The translations under genes were made by a program, and so were the position numbers. From Knoellia remsis (GTDB lineage Bacteria > Actinomycetota > Actinomycetes > Actinomycetales > Dermatophilaceae), in NCBI RefSeq assembly GCF_003002895.1, contig NZ_PVTI01000007.1, positions 1-64,000 of the forward strand: 64,000 nt of DNA. Direction: 5' to 3'. Positions within the stretch are counted from its first letter, which is position 1. Each line of letters opens with the position of its first letter. A model generated the notes under the pieces. It saw only the letters and a program-made list of their open reading frames with translations. It searched no databases and was not told the origin of the DNA. Positions 1-8,719 of the stretch are shown piece by piece.

Positions 1-204
1 CAGGTCCCGGTGCCGGTACCCGTTGCGGCTATTGGTGCGGTCCGGGCTACGGGTGCCGTACTCGGCACCGCACACGCTATCGGCCTGCGCCGACAGCAGC
101 GCGTTGATGAACGTGGTCAGCAGATCGCGCATCAGGTCCGGGCTGGCCTGGGCGAGCTGGTCGTGCAGGAAGACGGCAGGGTCGATACTGGTGTTCGCGG
201 TCAT
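1..204 (-). mobile_element. IS256-family transposase, 5' fragment (cut by window edge)
   Basis: This is the N-terminal 68 codons of a transposase read on the minus strand, starting at ATG 204 and running off the left edge. The translation contains FLHDQLAQASPDLMRDLL, FINALLSA and VCGAEYGTRS followed by NSRNGYRHRDL, the usual opening of actinobacterial IS256 (mutator-type) DDE transposases. The DDE catalytic residues would lie outside the window. Family is recognised from memory of such proteins. The element end should lie between 204 and about 315, because a GH32 gene on the other strand begins there without its N-terminus. I could not define the terminal inverted repeat or target duplication, since the other end is not visible. 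Confidence 0.8.
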
Positions 205-256
205 CGCGATGCTCCATTCGAGAGTGCTGTGAGAGGTTCACTCGAAGGATCACGCG

Positions 257-1687
257 GTGACCGCACCTACGTGCGTAGGGACACGCTCACCGGTGTCGTC
301 GTACACCAACCCTATGGACTCAACTCACCTCTACTACCTGTACAACGCCGACCACCCCGAGGGGAACGGCACCGCATGGTTCCACGCGACCTCGACCGAT
401 CTCGTGAGCTGGCGGGACGAGGGCGTCGCCATTAACAAGTACACGAACGGGCTCGGCGACATCCAGACCGGAAGCGTGGTCGTCGACACCGCGAACACGG
501 CGGGCTTCGGCGCCGGGGCGGTCGTCGCTCTCGCCACCCAGCAGGACGACGGCGTGCAGCGTCAGTCGCTCTTCCATTCCGCCGACGGCGGCTACACGTT
601 CCGTGGGCACGCCGGCAACCCGGTCATGGACCACCCCGGCTCGAAGGACTGGCGCGACCCGAAGGTCATGTGGGACGCGCGACGCTCCCAATGGGTGATG
701 GCTCTCGCGGAGGGCCACAAGATCGGCTTCTACACCTCCGCGAACCTCACCTCGTGGACCTACCGTTCGGGCTTCGAGCGCGACGACCTCGGCCTCCTCG
801 AGTGTCCCGAGCTGTTCGAGATGTCGGTCGACGGCGACCCCCGGCGCACGACGTGGGTCCTCGGGACCAGCGCGAACGGCTCCTCACGCGGTCGGACCAC
901 GGGGTACGCCTACTGGACGGGCTCGTGGGACGGAACGCGCTTCGCCCCGACCGACCCCGAACCGTCGTGGCTGGACTCGGGTCCGGACTTCTACGCCGCC
1001 ATGACGTGGGACGACCCCCACGCCTCCGACGACGAGCGCCTGGCCACGCGATACGCACTGGGATGGATGAACAACTGGGCGTATGCCGGTGAGCTGCCCC
1101 TTCGCGAGTGGTCCGGAGGACAGCTGTCGGTGACACGCGAGATCACCTTGGCCGGCAGGCCGGACGGGCCACCCCAGCTCAGGTCGCGGCCCGTCGCGGC
1201 GCTGGACCGGCTGGAGGGCACTCCACGAGAGGTCACACCCTCGATGACGGCCACTCCCGACGACCCGGCCGGTATCGACCTGCCCGCCGCGGCCCATCGC
1301 CTGCGACTCACCGTGGCAGCCGACCAGCGGGAACCCGCGCGCCAGGTGCACCTCCAGCTCGCCGACGACGTGACGTTCACCGTCGACCTCGAGCGGCGCA
1401 CCGCGTCCCTCGTGCGTCGCACCCTGCCCGGCTCCGACCTACCGGAGAGCTATGCCCAGCTGCTGACCGACACCGTGACGGTGCCCTCGGACGGGGTCCG
1501 GCTCGACATCCTCATCGACCGCATGTCGGTCGAGGTCTTCGTGGGCGGCGGTGAACGCACCTTCAGCGCACTCTCGTTCGGCGCGACCGGTCCCAGCCGG
1601 GTGCGCATCGACGCCGTGGGAGGCACGGCACGGCTGGATGACGTCACGCTCACCCCGATGGCGGCGGCGCCACCACAGCGACGGTGA
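257..1687 (+). pseudogene. GH32 levanase/fructanase-type hydrolase, N-terminally truncated
   Basis: The open frame (476 codons from GTG 257) carries most of a glycoside hydrolase family 32 enzyme that cleaves fructosyl bonds in levan, inulin or sucrose. The transition-state motif WRDPKV is at residues about 132-137 and the acid/base motif LLECPELF at about 180-187; a beta-sandwich domain follows. The WMNDPNG-type motif that carries the catalytic aspartate nucleophile, and the signal peptide, are absent: recognisable homology starts only around DSTHLYYLYN (residue 21). An IS256-type element reads outward just upstream, so insertion has probably removed the 5' end. The convergent LacI gene 10 bases downstream is the likely former regulator. 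A product would probably be inactive. Confidence 0.8.
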
Positions 1688-1697
1688 TCGGAGCCGG

Positions 1698-2729
1698 TCA
1701 GTCGCGGGGGGCCGCCACGGAGTCGCGGACGACGAGCTCGCCCGGCATGGCGAGGTGCTCCGGCACGAGGTCGGGCTCGTCGAGGGACCGGAGGAGCCGC
1801 TCGACGGCCCACCGCCCCATGCGGTGGTGCGGAAGTCCGACGGTGGTCAGGCCGGGCACGAGCGCGCCCGCGACGATGGCCAGGTTGTTGACCCCGACGA
1901 TGGAGACGTCGCCGGGGACGGAAAGCCCCAGGGCGGCGGCCGCCTGGTAGGCACCCATGGCCATCTGGTCGTTGAAGCAGAAGAGTGCCGTCGGTCGCTC
2001 CGGCGCCGACAGCAGGCGGTGTGCCACCGTGCGCCCGCCCTGCGCGTCCGCGTTGGCACGAGCCACCCAGCCCCGCGGCAGCTCCACCCGCGCGTGTCGC
2101 AGCGCCTCACGGAACCCCTTCTCGCGCAACGGAACTGCGGTCGCATCATTCGTCTGCGACGCCGAGACGAAGGCGATCCGACGATGTCCGTGCTCGAGGA
2201 GGTGCTCGACCGCCACGCTGGCGATCTGGCGCTCGTCCGGGACGACCGAGCTCTGCTTCGGGTCGGTGCCGTGGGCGTCGAGGAGGATCGTGGGGACGTT
2301 GGCCAGGGAGCCGGGGATGGTGAGCTCGCGGTGGTACATCCCCGCATAGAGCACGCCGTCGACCCGGTGGTCGAGCAGGTAGCGCACCTGCTGCTCACGC
2401 ACGACCTCGTCACCTCCCGGGTCGAGGGCGACGACGATGCAGCCGTGCTCGGCGGCAGCCGTCTGTGCCCCGAGCACCATCCGGCTGGTGTGCGGGGTGG
2501 TGACGATGTCGTCGCCGAGGAGGCCGATGAGCTGCGAGCGCTGCCCCCGGAGGCCACGGGCGTGCGGGTCCGGCCGGTAGTCGAGTCGGGCCACCTCGGC
2601 CATGATCCGCTCTCGGGTGGCGGCCTTGACGGAGCGGGACCCGCTCAGGGCGTGCGAGACCGTCGTCACCGACACCCCGGCAGCGGCGGCAACCTCGCGG
2701 ATCCCCACTCGAGACTGCTTGCGCTCCAC
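1698..2729 (-). CDS. LacI-family transcriptional regulator
   Basis: A 343-residue LacI/GalR repressor. The N-terminal helix-turn-helix is residues about 10-30 (IREVAAAAGVSVTTVSHALS), followed by a hinge helix and a periplasmic-binding-like sugar-sensing domain (about 65-340). The protein is expected to be cytoplasmic and to bind palindromic operators until a carbohydrate ligand releases it. It lies tail to tail with the truncated GH32 gene, so fructan or sucrose utilisation is the best guess for its regulon; the promoter it would have controlled there is now separated by the insertion sequence. Length is normal for the family and no defect is visible. Confidence 0.9.
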   Translation of the reverse strand: MERKQSRVGIREVAAAAGVSVTTVSHALSGSRSVKAATRERIMAEVARLDYRPDPHARGLRGQRSQLIGLLGDDIVTTPHTSRMVLGAQTAAAEHGCIVVALDPGGDEVVREQQVRYLLDHRVDGVLYAGMYHRELTIPGSLANVPTILLDAHGTDPKQSSVVPDERQIASVAVEHLLEHGHRRIAFVSASQTNDATAVPLREKGFREALRHARVELPRGWVARANADAQGGRTVAHRLLSAPERPTALFCFNDQMAMGAYQAAAALGLSVPGDVSIVGVNNLAIVAGALVPGLTTVGLPHHRMGRWAVERLLRSLDEPDLVPEHLAMPGELVVRDSVAAPRD

Positions 2730-2830
2730 CCGGCCAGTCTAGGAGGTAGGCCGCGAGCGTCGGGCCGTCGCCGATGGCACGCCATCCGGCCGACTCGCCG
2801 CGACGCCGGCCATGACCATGGTCGAGGCGG

Positions 2831-3277
2831 TCAGACCGGGTCGCCGCCACCGGGCAGCACGCTCTGCCCGATCGGTCCGGGGTTCCACGCGACCTCCCAC
2901 CGGAAGCCGTCGGGATCGGCGAAGTAGCCCGTGTAGCCGCCCCACTCGCGCGCGGTGCCCTCGGACACCTCGGTCGCACCTGCCGCGCGCGCGGCGGAGA
3001 GCACGGCGTCGACGGTGGCGCGCTCGGCGACGTTGTGCGACAGCGTCATCGGGACGACCCCCGGCCCCGACTGCGCCGTGGCCCCGACCTCGGCCTCGAA
3101 GTGGGCGCGGTCCCACAACGCGAGGACGAGGAGCGGACCGGCTCGGAACATGACGACCTCGTCGGGGTCCTCGAACTCCGGTCGCCACCCGAGCCCGTCG
3201 ACGTAGAACCGCCGCGAGGCTGCGAGGTCGCGCACGGCCAAGGTCACGAACGAGACGCGCTGCTCCATACGGCCCAT
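2831..3277 (-). CDS. VOC-family (glyoxalase/bleomycin-resistance fold) protein
   Basis: A 148-residue single-domain VOC protein. After the start come VSFVTLAVRDLAASRRFYVD and, near the C-terminus, GYFADPDGFRWEVAWNPG, the two beta-alpha-beta-beta-beta halves typical of the family; the terminal glutamate in FRWEVAW is the usual metal-ligand position. Members are lyases, dioxygenases or antibiotic-binding proteins, and the substrate cannot be told from sequence. I chose ATG 3277 (MGRMEQ) because GGAG/AGGA lies 8-12 bases upstream; ATG 3268 is an alternative. The preceding gene ends 10 bases upstream, so the two are probably co-transcribed. Confidence 0.85.
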   Translation of the reverse strand: MGRMEQRVSFVTLAVRDLAASRRFYVDGLGWRPEFEDPDEVVMFRAGPLLVLALWDRAHFEAEVGATAQSGPGVVPMTLSHNVAERATVDAVLSAARAAGATEVSEGTAREWGGYTGYFADPDGFRWEVAWNPGPIGQSVLPGGGDPV

Positions 3278-3287
3278 GCGACCAGTC

Positions 3288-4187
3288 CTACTCCACCTCG
3301 ACGGCCGCGACCACCGTCCCGTCCATCGCGGCACCGTCCTCGAGCGCAGCCCAGCTCGACTTCTCCGGTCCGGCCGCCTGACCCTCGGGGCAGTGCTCGC
3401 GGAAGTCGCACCACGAGCACAGCGGCCCGACGACCGGCGGGAACAGCGCGGACTCGATGCCGCGCTCGGCGAAGTCGTCGTCGGCGCGCTGCGCGTCGCG
3501 AGCGAGCGACTTGGCCTCGTCGACCTTGCGGGTCAGCGACTCCGGGGTGTGCGTGTGCCTGACGACCTCGCCGGACGGCACGTGGTGCAGCTCGACCCGC
3601 AGGCAGGGGTGACGGAACATCTTCCACACCGCCGCGGCATACAGCGCCAGCGGCAGCGAGGTGCGCGCCTCCTCCTCGGTCGAGGGCCGACGGCTCGTCT
3701 TGTAGTCGACGACGACGAGCTCGCCGTCGCGCTCGTCCAGGCGATCCACCCGGCCGGTGACGCGCAGGGCACCGGACACGAAGGACACCGTCCGCTCGAT
3801 CCCGCGCGGTTCGACCTCGGGGTCGACGCCCTCGAGGTAGGCGGCAACGTGGTCCTGGGCCCGCCGGCGCCACAGCCCCGACTGGTCCGGGTCACGGAAC
3901 CCCACGTCGATCCACGTGGAGCGCACCAGCTCGCGCCCGGCCGGGACGGTGCGCCGGGCCACCGGCAGGTCCCACCAGTCGCGCAGGGCGTTGTGCACGG
4001 CCAGGCCGAACGAGGTGTGCGCCCGCTGTGGACGCGCCTGCGGCCGCGGACGGTCGAGGTACTGCATCCGGTAGCGACGCGGGCAGTCGAGGAGCGCGAG
4101 CAGGCGCGACGGGCTCGCGGCGTACAGCTTCGGCGGCATGCCCGCGAACTCGTCTTGCACCGGTCGTCCGGCACTCCCCTCGCTCAT
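3288..4187 (-). CDS. RecB-like PD-(D/E)XK nuclease, stand-alone
   Basis: A 299-residue protein with the RecB/Cas4-type nuclease fold. GRVDRLD followed by ELVVVDYKT (about residues 145-168) supplies the D...(D/E)XK metal-binding core. A cysteine at LDCPRRYRMQYL (about 34) plus the trio CSWCDFREHC (about 262-271) matches the four-cysteine iron-sulfur cage of AddB, Cas4 and RecB-like single-domain nucleases. No helicase domain is present and no cas genes are nearby. It presumably acts on DNA ends in repair or recombination; that role is inferred. Divergent or independent partners are not evident: purU ends 57 bases from its start in the same direction. Confidence 0.85.
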   Translation of the reverse strand: MSEGSAGRPVQDEFAGMPPKLYAASPSRLLALLDCPRRYRMQYLDRPRPQARPQRAHTSFGLAVHNALRDWWDLPVARRTVPAGRELVRSTWIDVGFRDPDQSGLWRRRAQDHVAAYLEGVDPEVEPRGIERTVSFVSGALRVTGRVDRLDERDGELVVVDYKTSRRPSTEEEARTSLPLALYAAAVWKMFRHPCLRVELHHVPSGEVVRHTHTPESLTRKVDEAKSLARDAQRADDDFAERGIESALFPPVVGPLCSWCDFREHCPEGQAAGPEKSSWAALEDGAAMDGTVVAAVEVE

Positions 4188-4243
4188 CGGGCCAACCTAG
4201 CGAGAGCCACCGACACCGCCGCCCGGCGACACCCGGACGGCAC

Positions 4244-5130
<887 letters not shown>

Positions 5131-5134
<4 letters not shown>

Positions 5135-6003
5135 CGCCGGACCTTCCTCACCGAGCCACCCTCTCCGATCACCTTCACGCCGTGGGACTGCTCGACGATA
5201 CGTGACCACTCGCGCGGCTCGGTCGTGTGCTCACCGAGGCGGTTGAGCTTGCCCGTCCCGTGGTAGTCGCTGCTCCCCGTGACGATCAGCCCGTGTCGGC
5301 CGGCGAGCCGCAGGGCGCGCTCGGTGTCCTCCAGTGAGTGGTCGCGGTGCCGGGCCTCGAGGCCGGCGAGCCCCGCGGCCGCGAGCTCCGCGACGAGCTC
5401 GTCGGTGACCTCCGCACCGCGGACCGCGAACGGGTGGGCGAGGACCGGCACGCCGCCCGCCCCGCGCACGAGCGTGATGGCCGCGACCGGGTCGGGGGCG
5501 TAGTGCCCCACGTAGTACGGGCTCCCGTCATGGAGCATCGTCGCGAACGCCTCGTCCCGCGTCCCGACGACGCCCTTGGCGACGAGCGCGTCGGCGATGT
5601 GCGGGCGGCCCAGCGTCGCCCCGGGTGCGACCTGCGCGCGCACCTCCTCGATCGTCACTGGTATGCCGTCCGCGGCCATCCGTCCGACCATGCGGTCCAT
5701 CCGGGTCACCCGGCTGTCACGGGCCCGGGCGAGCTCGATCGCGAGCCGCGGGTCGTCGGTGTTCGGCAGGTAGCCGAGGAGGTGCAGGCTGCGGTGGCCC
5801 CGGCTCGTCGAGATCTCGATGCCCCGGACCAGCGCAACGCCTTCGCGCACCGCGGCCTCGCCCGCCTCCTCCCACCCCGCCGTCGTGTCGTGGTCGGTGA
5901 GCGCGATCATCGACAGACCCGCGGCGGCGGCCTCGGCGACGAGCTCGGCGGGGGCCTGGGTCCCGTCGCTCGCGCTCGAGTGCGTGTGCAGGTCGATCGT
6001 CAC
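5131..6003 (-). CDS. PHP-domain phosphoesterase (RNase AM/TrpH-like)
   Basis: A 290-residue PHP-superfamily protein. Metal-binding motifs are DLHTHS at residues 4-9, LTDHDT at about 35-40, GIEIS at about 60, HPFAV in the middle and SSDYHG near the C-terminus. Related proteins hydrolyse 3',5'-bisphosphates or trim RNA 5' ends; the exact substrate here is unknown. I chose GTG 6003 because DLHTHS must be near the start. No Shine-Dalgarno sequence precedes it, but TACGCT sits 6 bases upstream on the minus strand, compatible with a leaderless transcript. Its stop overlaps the purU start, so the two are likely co-expressed. Confidence 0.88.
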
Positions 6004-6058
6004 GCTCGTAGCGTAAGCGCGCGGGCGGGCGCGACCCGGGAGGCCGCAGCAGGCTGAC

Positions 6059-6083
6059 AACCTTTCGGGCCGGACGTCCGTAT
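6059..6083 (+). promoter_or_regulatory. Candidate ECF-type promoter, copy 1
   Basis: AACCTTT at 6059-6065 is followed after 12 bases by CCGTAT (6078-6083). The same AACCTTT-N12-CCGT arrangement, with identical spacing, precedes the paralogous sigma gene at 8149. This suggests a -35/-10 pair recognised by one or both SigE-family sigma factors encoded here. It lies 39 bases before the preferred sigma start at 6122. Confidence 0.6.
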
Positions 6084-6121
6084 CAGGGGCGTCCGGTTCG
6101 ATCATGCAGGAAGGTGGCCAC

Positions 6122-6784
6122 GTGCGTTCACGCGACGACGGGTCGTTCGAGGCGTTCATGCGCTCGAGCTCACCGAGGCTGCTGCGCCTCGCGTGGCTAC
6201 TCACCGGTGGCGCCTCGAGCGCCGAGGACCTCGTGCAGGAGACGCTCGAGCGCGTCTACGTGGCCTGGCCCCGGATCGACGCCGGCGGCACACACAACTA
6301 CGCGCGCCGCGTCCTGCTCAACCTGCACACCGACTCGCACCGACGCACCTGGCGCGAGTCCGTCACCGACGAGCTGCCGGAGGGATCCCAGCCCGACCGC
6401 TCCGAGCAGGTCGTCCTCGCCGACCACCTCACGACGGCCCTGGCCGAGCTCCCGCTGCGCGAACGCCAGTGCGTCATCCTGCGTCACCACAGCGACCTCT
6501 CCGAGCGCGACGTCGCCGACCTCCTCAACATCAGCACCGGCACCGTGAAGTCGTCCACGTCACGCGGCCTCGCGCCTGCGCTCCCTCCTCGTGCCCGAAG
6601 GAGACCGTCATGTCTGACCTGCGTTCCTCCGATCCACTGTTCGAGCTGCTGGCCGCTCCCCCGTCGCCGCCGATGTCGGTCGACGAGGGTGCCGTGTATG
6701 CCGGTGGGCGCCGCCGCCTACGCCGCCGCGCCCTGCGCCGCACCGCCGGAGGTGTCGGGGCTCTCGCCGCCGCAGCAGCCGTGA
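6122..6784 (+). CDS. SigE-family (ECF) sigma factor with 3' frameshift
   Basis: An extracytoplasmic-function sigma factor of the actinobacterial SigE family. Region 2 is visible around LLRLAWLLTG, AEDLVQETLERVYVAW, and region 4 around PLRERQCVILRHHSDLSERD and NISTGTVKSSTSRGLA. GTG 6122 is preferred over ATG 6104 because AGGAAGGTGG lies just upstream. After residue about 150 (position about 6573) the frame departs from the family: restoring two bases (GC) in the run GCGCCTG would read LRSLLVPEGDRHV and stop at 6615-6617, overlapping the next gene exactly as in the paralogous pair at 8719. As written, a foreign proline/cysteine-rich tail runs to 6784. This is either a real frameshift or a sequence error. 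Confidence 0.8.
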   Translation: MRSRDDGSFEAFMRSSSPRLLRLAWLLTGGASSAEDLVQETLERVYVAWPRIDAGGTHNYARRVLLNLHTDSHRRTWRESVTDELPEGSQPDRSEQVVLADHLTTALAELPLRERQCVILRHHSDLSERDVADLLNISTGTVKSSTSRGLAPALPPRARRRPSCLTCVPPIHCSSCWPLPRRRRCRSTRVPCMPVGAAAYAAAPCAAPPEVSGLSPPQQP

Positions 6785-7632
6785 CGTTCGCCGTGGTCGG
6801 TCCCGGTGTGCGTGACGAGACTCTCCCTGCCGGACCGAGCCCCACTGCCTCTGCGTCGAAGCAGGTCTCCGCGACGGTCTTCGACGGCGCGTATGCCGTC
6901 GAAGTCACCCAGAGTGCCGATGCGGGTCCGGCGGATGTCGCCTTCTACCGGATCGACGGCTCCGCGCGCGTGCGTGTGGGTGAGGCGCGTGTGCAACCGA
7001 ATGTCGTTGCGCTACAAGCCATCCCCGGGACGGGAGTTCTTCTCGGCACTGCTCCCGACACCCTGAGCAAGAGCATCGTCCACGCACCTGAGAGCACGTC
7101 CGGGATGGAGACGGACACCGCTGTCCTGCCGGGCACGGACTACGAGGTTCTTGCCGTGCGGTTCGAGGACCCGACCGAGGCCTCCACCTATGTCGACACC
7201 CTGTGGATGGATGGCGAGGGTGTCGTGCGTGACGCTGCTGGTGTGACTGCCAACAGCGTGCGTATCGACGACCAGGACACCTTCTTCCTCGGTGGGCGCT
7301 CACAGGTCGTCGGGGTCTTCACTCCGGACAATGCCGTGCTGCAGCAGCGCGGCACGGACGCGGCCACCACGCTCGGGATCGGCAAGAGCATGCCCCAAGG
7401 GTCGAACAGCTGGCGCAGCTACACCCTGCTCACCGAGGGTGCTCGGGACGTGAAGCTCACCTGGCAGAACGCCGACTACCAGTCAGACGTCGTCCTCAAG
7501 AACCTCCCCGGCCCGCTCGGGACGGTCGCCATGGCGGATGGCGTCTCCGAGGGCGGCGGCGACTGGCCGACGGTCACGCAGCTGAGCTGGACGGACCCCG
7601 ATGGCACACGGCATACGCAACCGGTGAACTAG
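6610..7632 (+). CDS. Single-pass membrane protein paired with SigE-family sigma factor
   Basis: A 340-residue protein from ATG 6610. It has a short cytoplasmic N-terminus ending in the arginine-rich stretch GGRRRLRRRALRRTAGG, one membrane helix (about residues 40-62) and a large extracytoplasmic domain of about 270 residues. No zinc anti-sigma HxxxCxxC motif is present. The arrangement (sigma factor, then a membrane protein starting inside the sigma stop codon) suggests an anti-sigma or sensor partner, but this is inference. It is paralogous to the product of 8712-9776. A hairpin at 7636-7656 follows the stop. Confidence 0.75.
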   Translation: MSDLRSSDPLFELLAAPPSPPMSVDEGAVYAGGRRRLRRRALRRTAGGVGALAAAAAVTFAVVGPGVRDETLPAGPSPTASASKQVSATVFDGAYAVEVTQSADAGPADVAFYRIDGSARVRVGEARVQPNVVALQAIPGTGVLLGTAPDTLSKSIVHAPESTSGMETDTAVLPGTDYEVLAVRFEDPTEASTYVDTLWMDGEGVVRDAAGVTANSVRIDDQDTFFLGGRSQVVGVFTPDNAVLQQRGTDAATTLGIGKSMPQGSNSWRSYTLLTEGARDVKLTWQNADYQSDVVLKNLPGPLGTVAMADGVSEGGGDWPTVTQLSWTDPDGTRHTQPVN

Positions 7633-7635
7633 CCT

Positions 7636-7656
7636 GCGCGAGAACGGAGCTCGCGC
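7636..7656. terminator. Short hairpin between convergent genes
   Basis: GCGCGAG and CTCGCGC form a 7-bp stem with a 7-base loop, between the stop at 7632 and the convergent VOC gene ending at 7669. It probably serves as a weak terminator. Copies of the dispersed CGGCATAC motif lie on each side (7609 and 7660). Confidence 0.45.
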
Positions 7657-7668
7657 GACGGCATACGC

Positions 7669-8082
7669 TCAGTCGACGAGGTGCGCGTACGGGTCCGGGC
7701 GCTCGGACTCGCTGCGCAACACGCAGAACTCGTTGCCCTCGGGGTCGCGCATCGTTACCCAGCCGGTCCCCTCGCCGTAGATGCCGCGATGGTCCTCGTG
7801 GACGGTCGCGCCGTGGTCGAGGAGCCGGTCGACCTCCTCGTCGCGGGTCCGGTCGGTCGGCACGAGGTCGAGGTGGATGCGGTTCTTGACCCGCTTGGCC
7901 TCCGGCACCTCGATGAAGAGCAGCCGCTGCCGCCCGCCCGGCGCGAAGATCATGCACTCCTCGTGACCGGGCTCGTTGGGGTCCTCCGGGTCCTGCGACC
8001 AGCCGAGCACCTCGGCCCACCAGACGGACTGGGCGTGGGCGTCGCGGGAGTCGACCGTGGTGTGCGAGATGCGGGACGTCAT
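7669..8082 (-). CDS. VOC-family protein
   Basis: A 137-residue VOC-fold protein. It opens with SRISHTTVDSRDAHAQSVWW and ends its second half with GWVTMRDPEGNEFCVL, the common C-terminal signature of this superfamily. A central HLDLVP fits a metal-ligand histidine. It resembles the abundant actinobacterial VOC proteins often listed as glyoxalase-like; the substrate is unknown. ATG 8082 is chosen because the conserved fold starts there, although the frame stays open to 8337. It diverges from the sigma-factor operon, sharing the 8083-8206 intergenic region. Confidence 0.82.
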   Translation of the reverse strand: MTSRISHTTVDSRDAHAQSVWWAEVLGWSQDPEDPNEPGHEECMIFAPGGRQRLLFIEVPEAKRVKNRIHLDLVPTDRTRDEEVDRLLDHGATVHEDHRGIYGEGTGWVTMRDPEGNEFCVLRSESERPDPYAHLVD

Positions 8083-8148
8083 GGGTCCAGCCTTGCAGGC
8101 CGGGCTGTGCGCGCGTGACCGGGTCGTCTCCTGATCGCGGCCGGACTC

Positions 8149-8173
8149 AACCTTTGACCGTCCTGCTCCGTTG
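8149..8173 (+). promoter_or_regulatory. Candidate ECF-type promoter, copy 2
   Basis: AACCTTT at 8149-8155 is followed after 12 bases by CCGTTG (8168-8173). The spacing matches the copy at 6059 exactly. It lies 33 bases upstream of the preferred sigma start at 8207. Confidence 0.6.
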
Positions 8174-8206
8174 AGGGGGTGCACGATGACCACGAGGAGG
8201 GGTGCG

Positions 8207-8719
8207 ATGAGCAGGATGTACGACGAGGAGTTCGCGACGTTCGCCGCAGGGGCGACGCCGCGGCTGCTGCGGTCGGCCTGGCTCATCTGCGGCGACGCGA
8301 CCGAGGCCGAGGACCTCGTGCAGTCCGCGATGCTCAAGGTCTACCTGCGCTGGGGCCGGCTGCGGACGCGACAACCGATTGCCTACGCCCGCAAGTGCAT
8401 CCTCAACGACCACATCGACGAGCACCGCCGTCGACGGCGTGAGTCGCCGGTCCGGCAGCTCCCCGAGACCGCCCACCACGACGCCGAACCCGAGGACACC
8501 GACCACGTCGTCCGCCTGCTCGCCGCGCTCCCCCAACGGGAACGCCAGGTCGTTGTCATGCGCCATTACGCCGGGCTGAGCGAGGCCGAGGTCGCCGACC
8601 TCCTCGACGTCAGCGTCGGCACCGTCAAGAGCAGCGCCTCGCGCGGGCTCGCCAAGCTGCGCGAGACCCTCATCGCCACGGGGGACGTGGCGACCACGAA
8701 GGAGGACCACCATGCCTGA
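8207..8719 (+). CDS. SigE-family (ECF) sigma factor, intact paralogue
   Basis: A 170-residue sigma factor with region 2 (RLLRSAWLICGDATEAEDLV, YLRWGRLR) and region 4 (LPQRERQVVVMRHYAGLS, VGTVKSSASRGLAKLRE). It should direct RNA polymerase to a dedicated promoter class, probably including its own. I prefer ATG 8207 because AGGAGGGG lies 4 bases upstream; ATG 8186 is in frame. It ends inside the start of the downstream membrane-protein gene (ATGCCTGA, 8 bases shared), implying coupled translation. Comparison with this copy is what exposes the frameshift in the sigma gene at 6122. Confidence 0.9.
   Translation: MSRMYDEEFATFAAGATPRLLRSAWLICGDATEAEDLVQSAMLKVYLRWGRLRTRQPIAYARKCILNDHIDEHRRRRRESPVRQLPETAHHDAEPEDTDHVVRLLAALPQRERQVVVMRHYAGLSEAEVADLLDVSVGTVKSSASRGLAKLRETLIATGDVATTKEDHHA

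Noticed and set aside
1551-2927. A 458-codon plus-strand frame opposite the LacI regulator
   Set aside because: It is the complementary-strand shadow of LacI; the composition is biased and no family is recognisable.
3288-4187. Cas4 of a CRISPR system
   Set aside because: The fold is shared, but the four-cysteine nuclease stands alone with no cas1/cas2 or array in the window.
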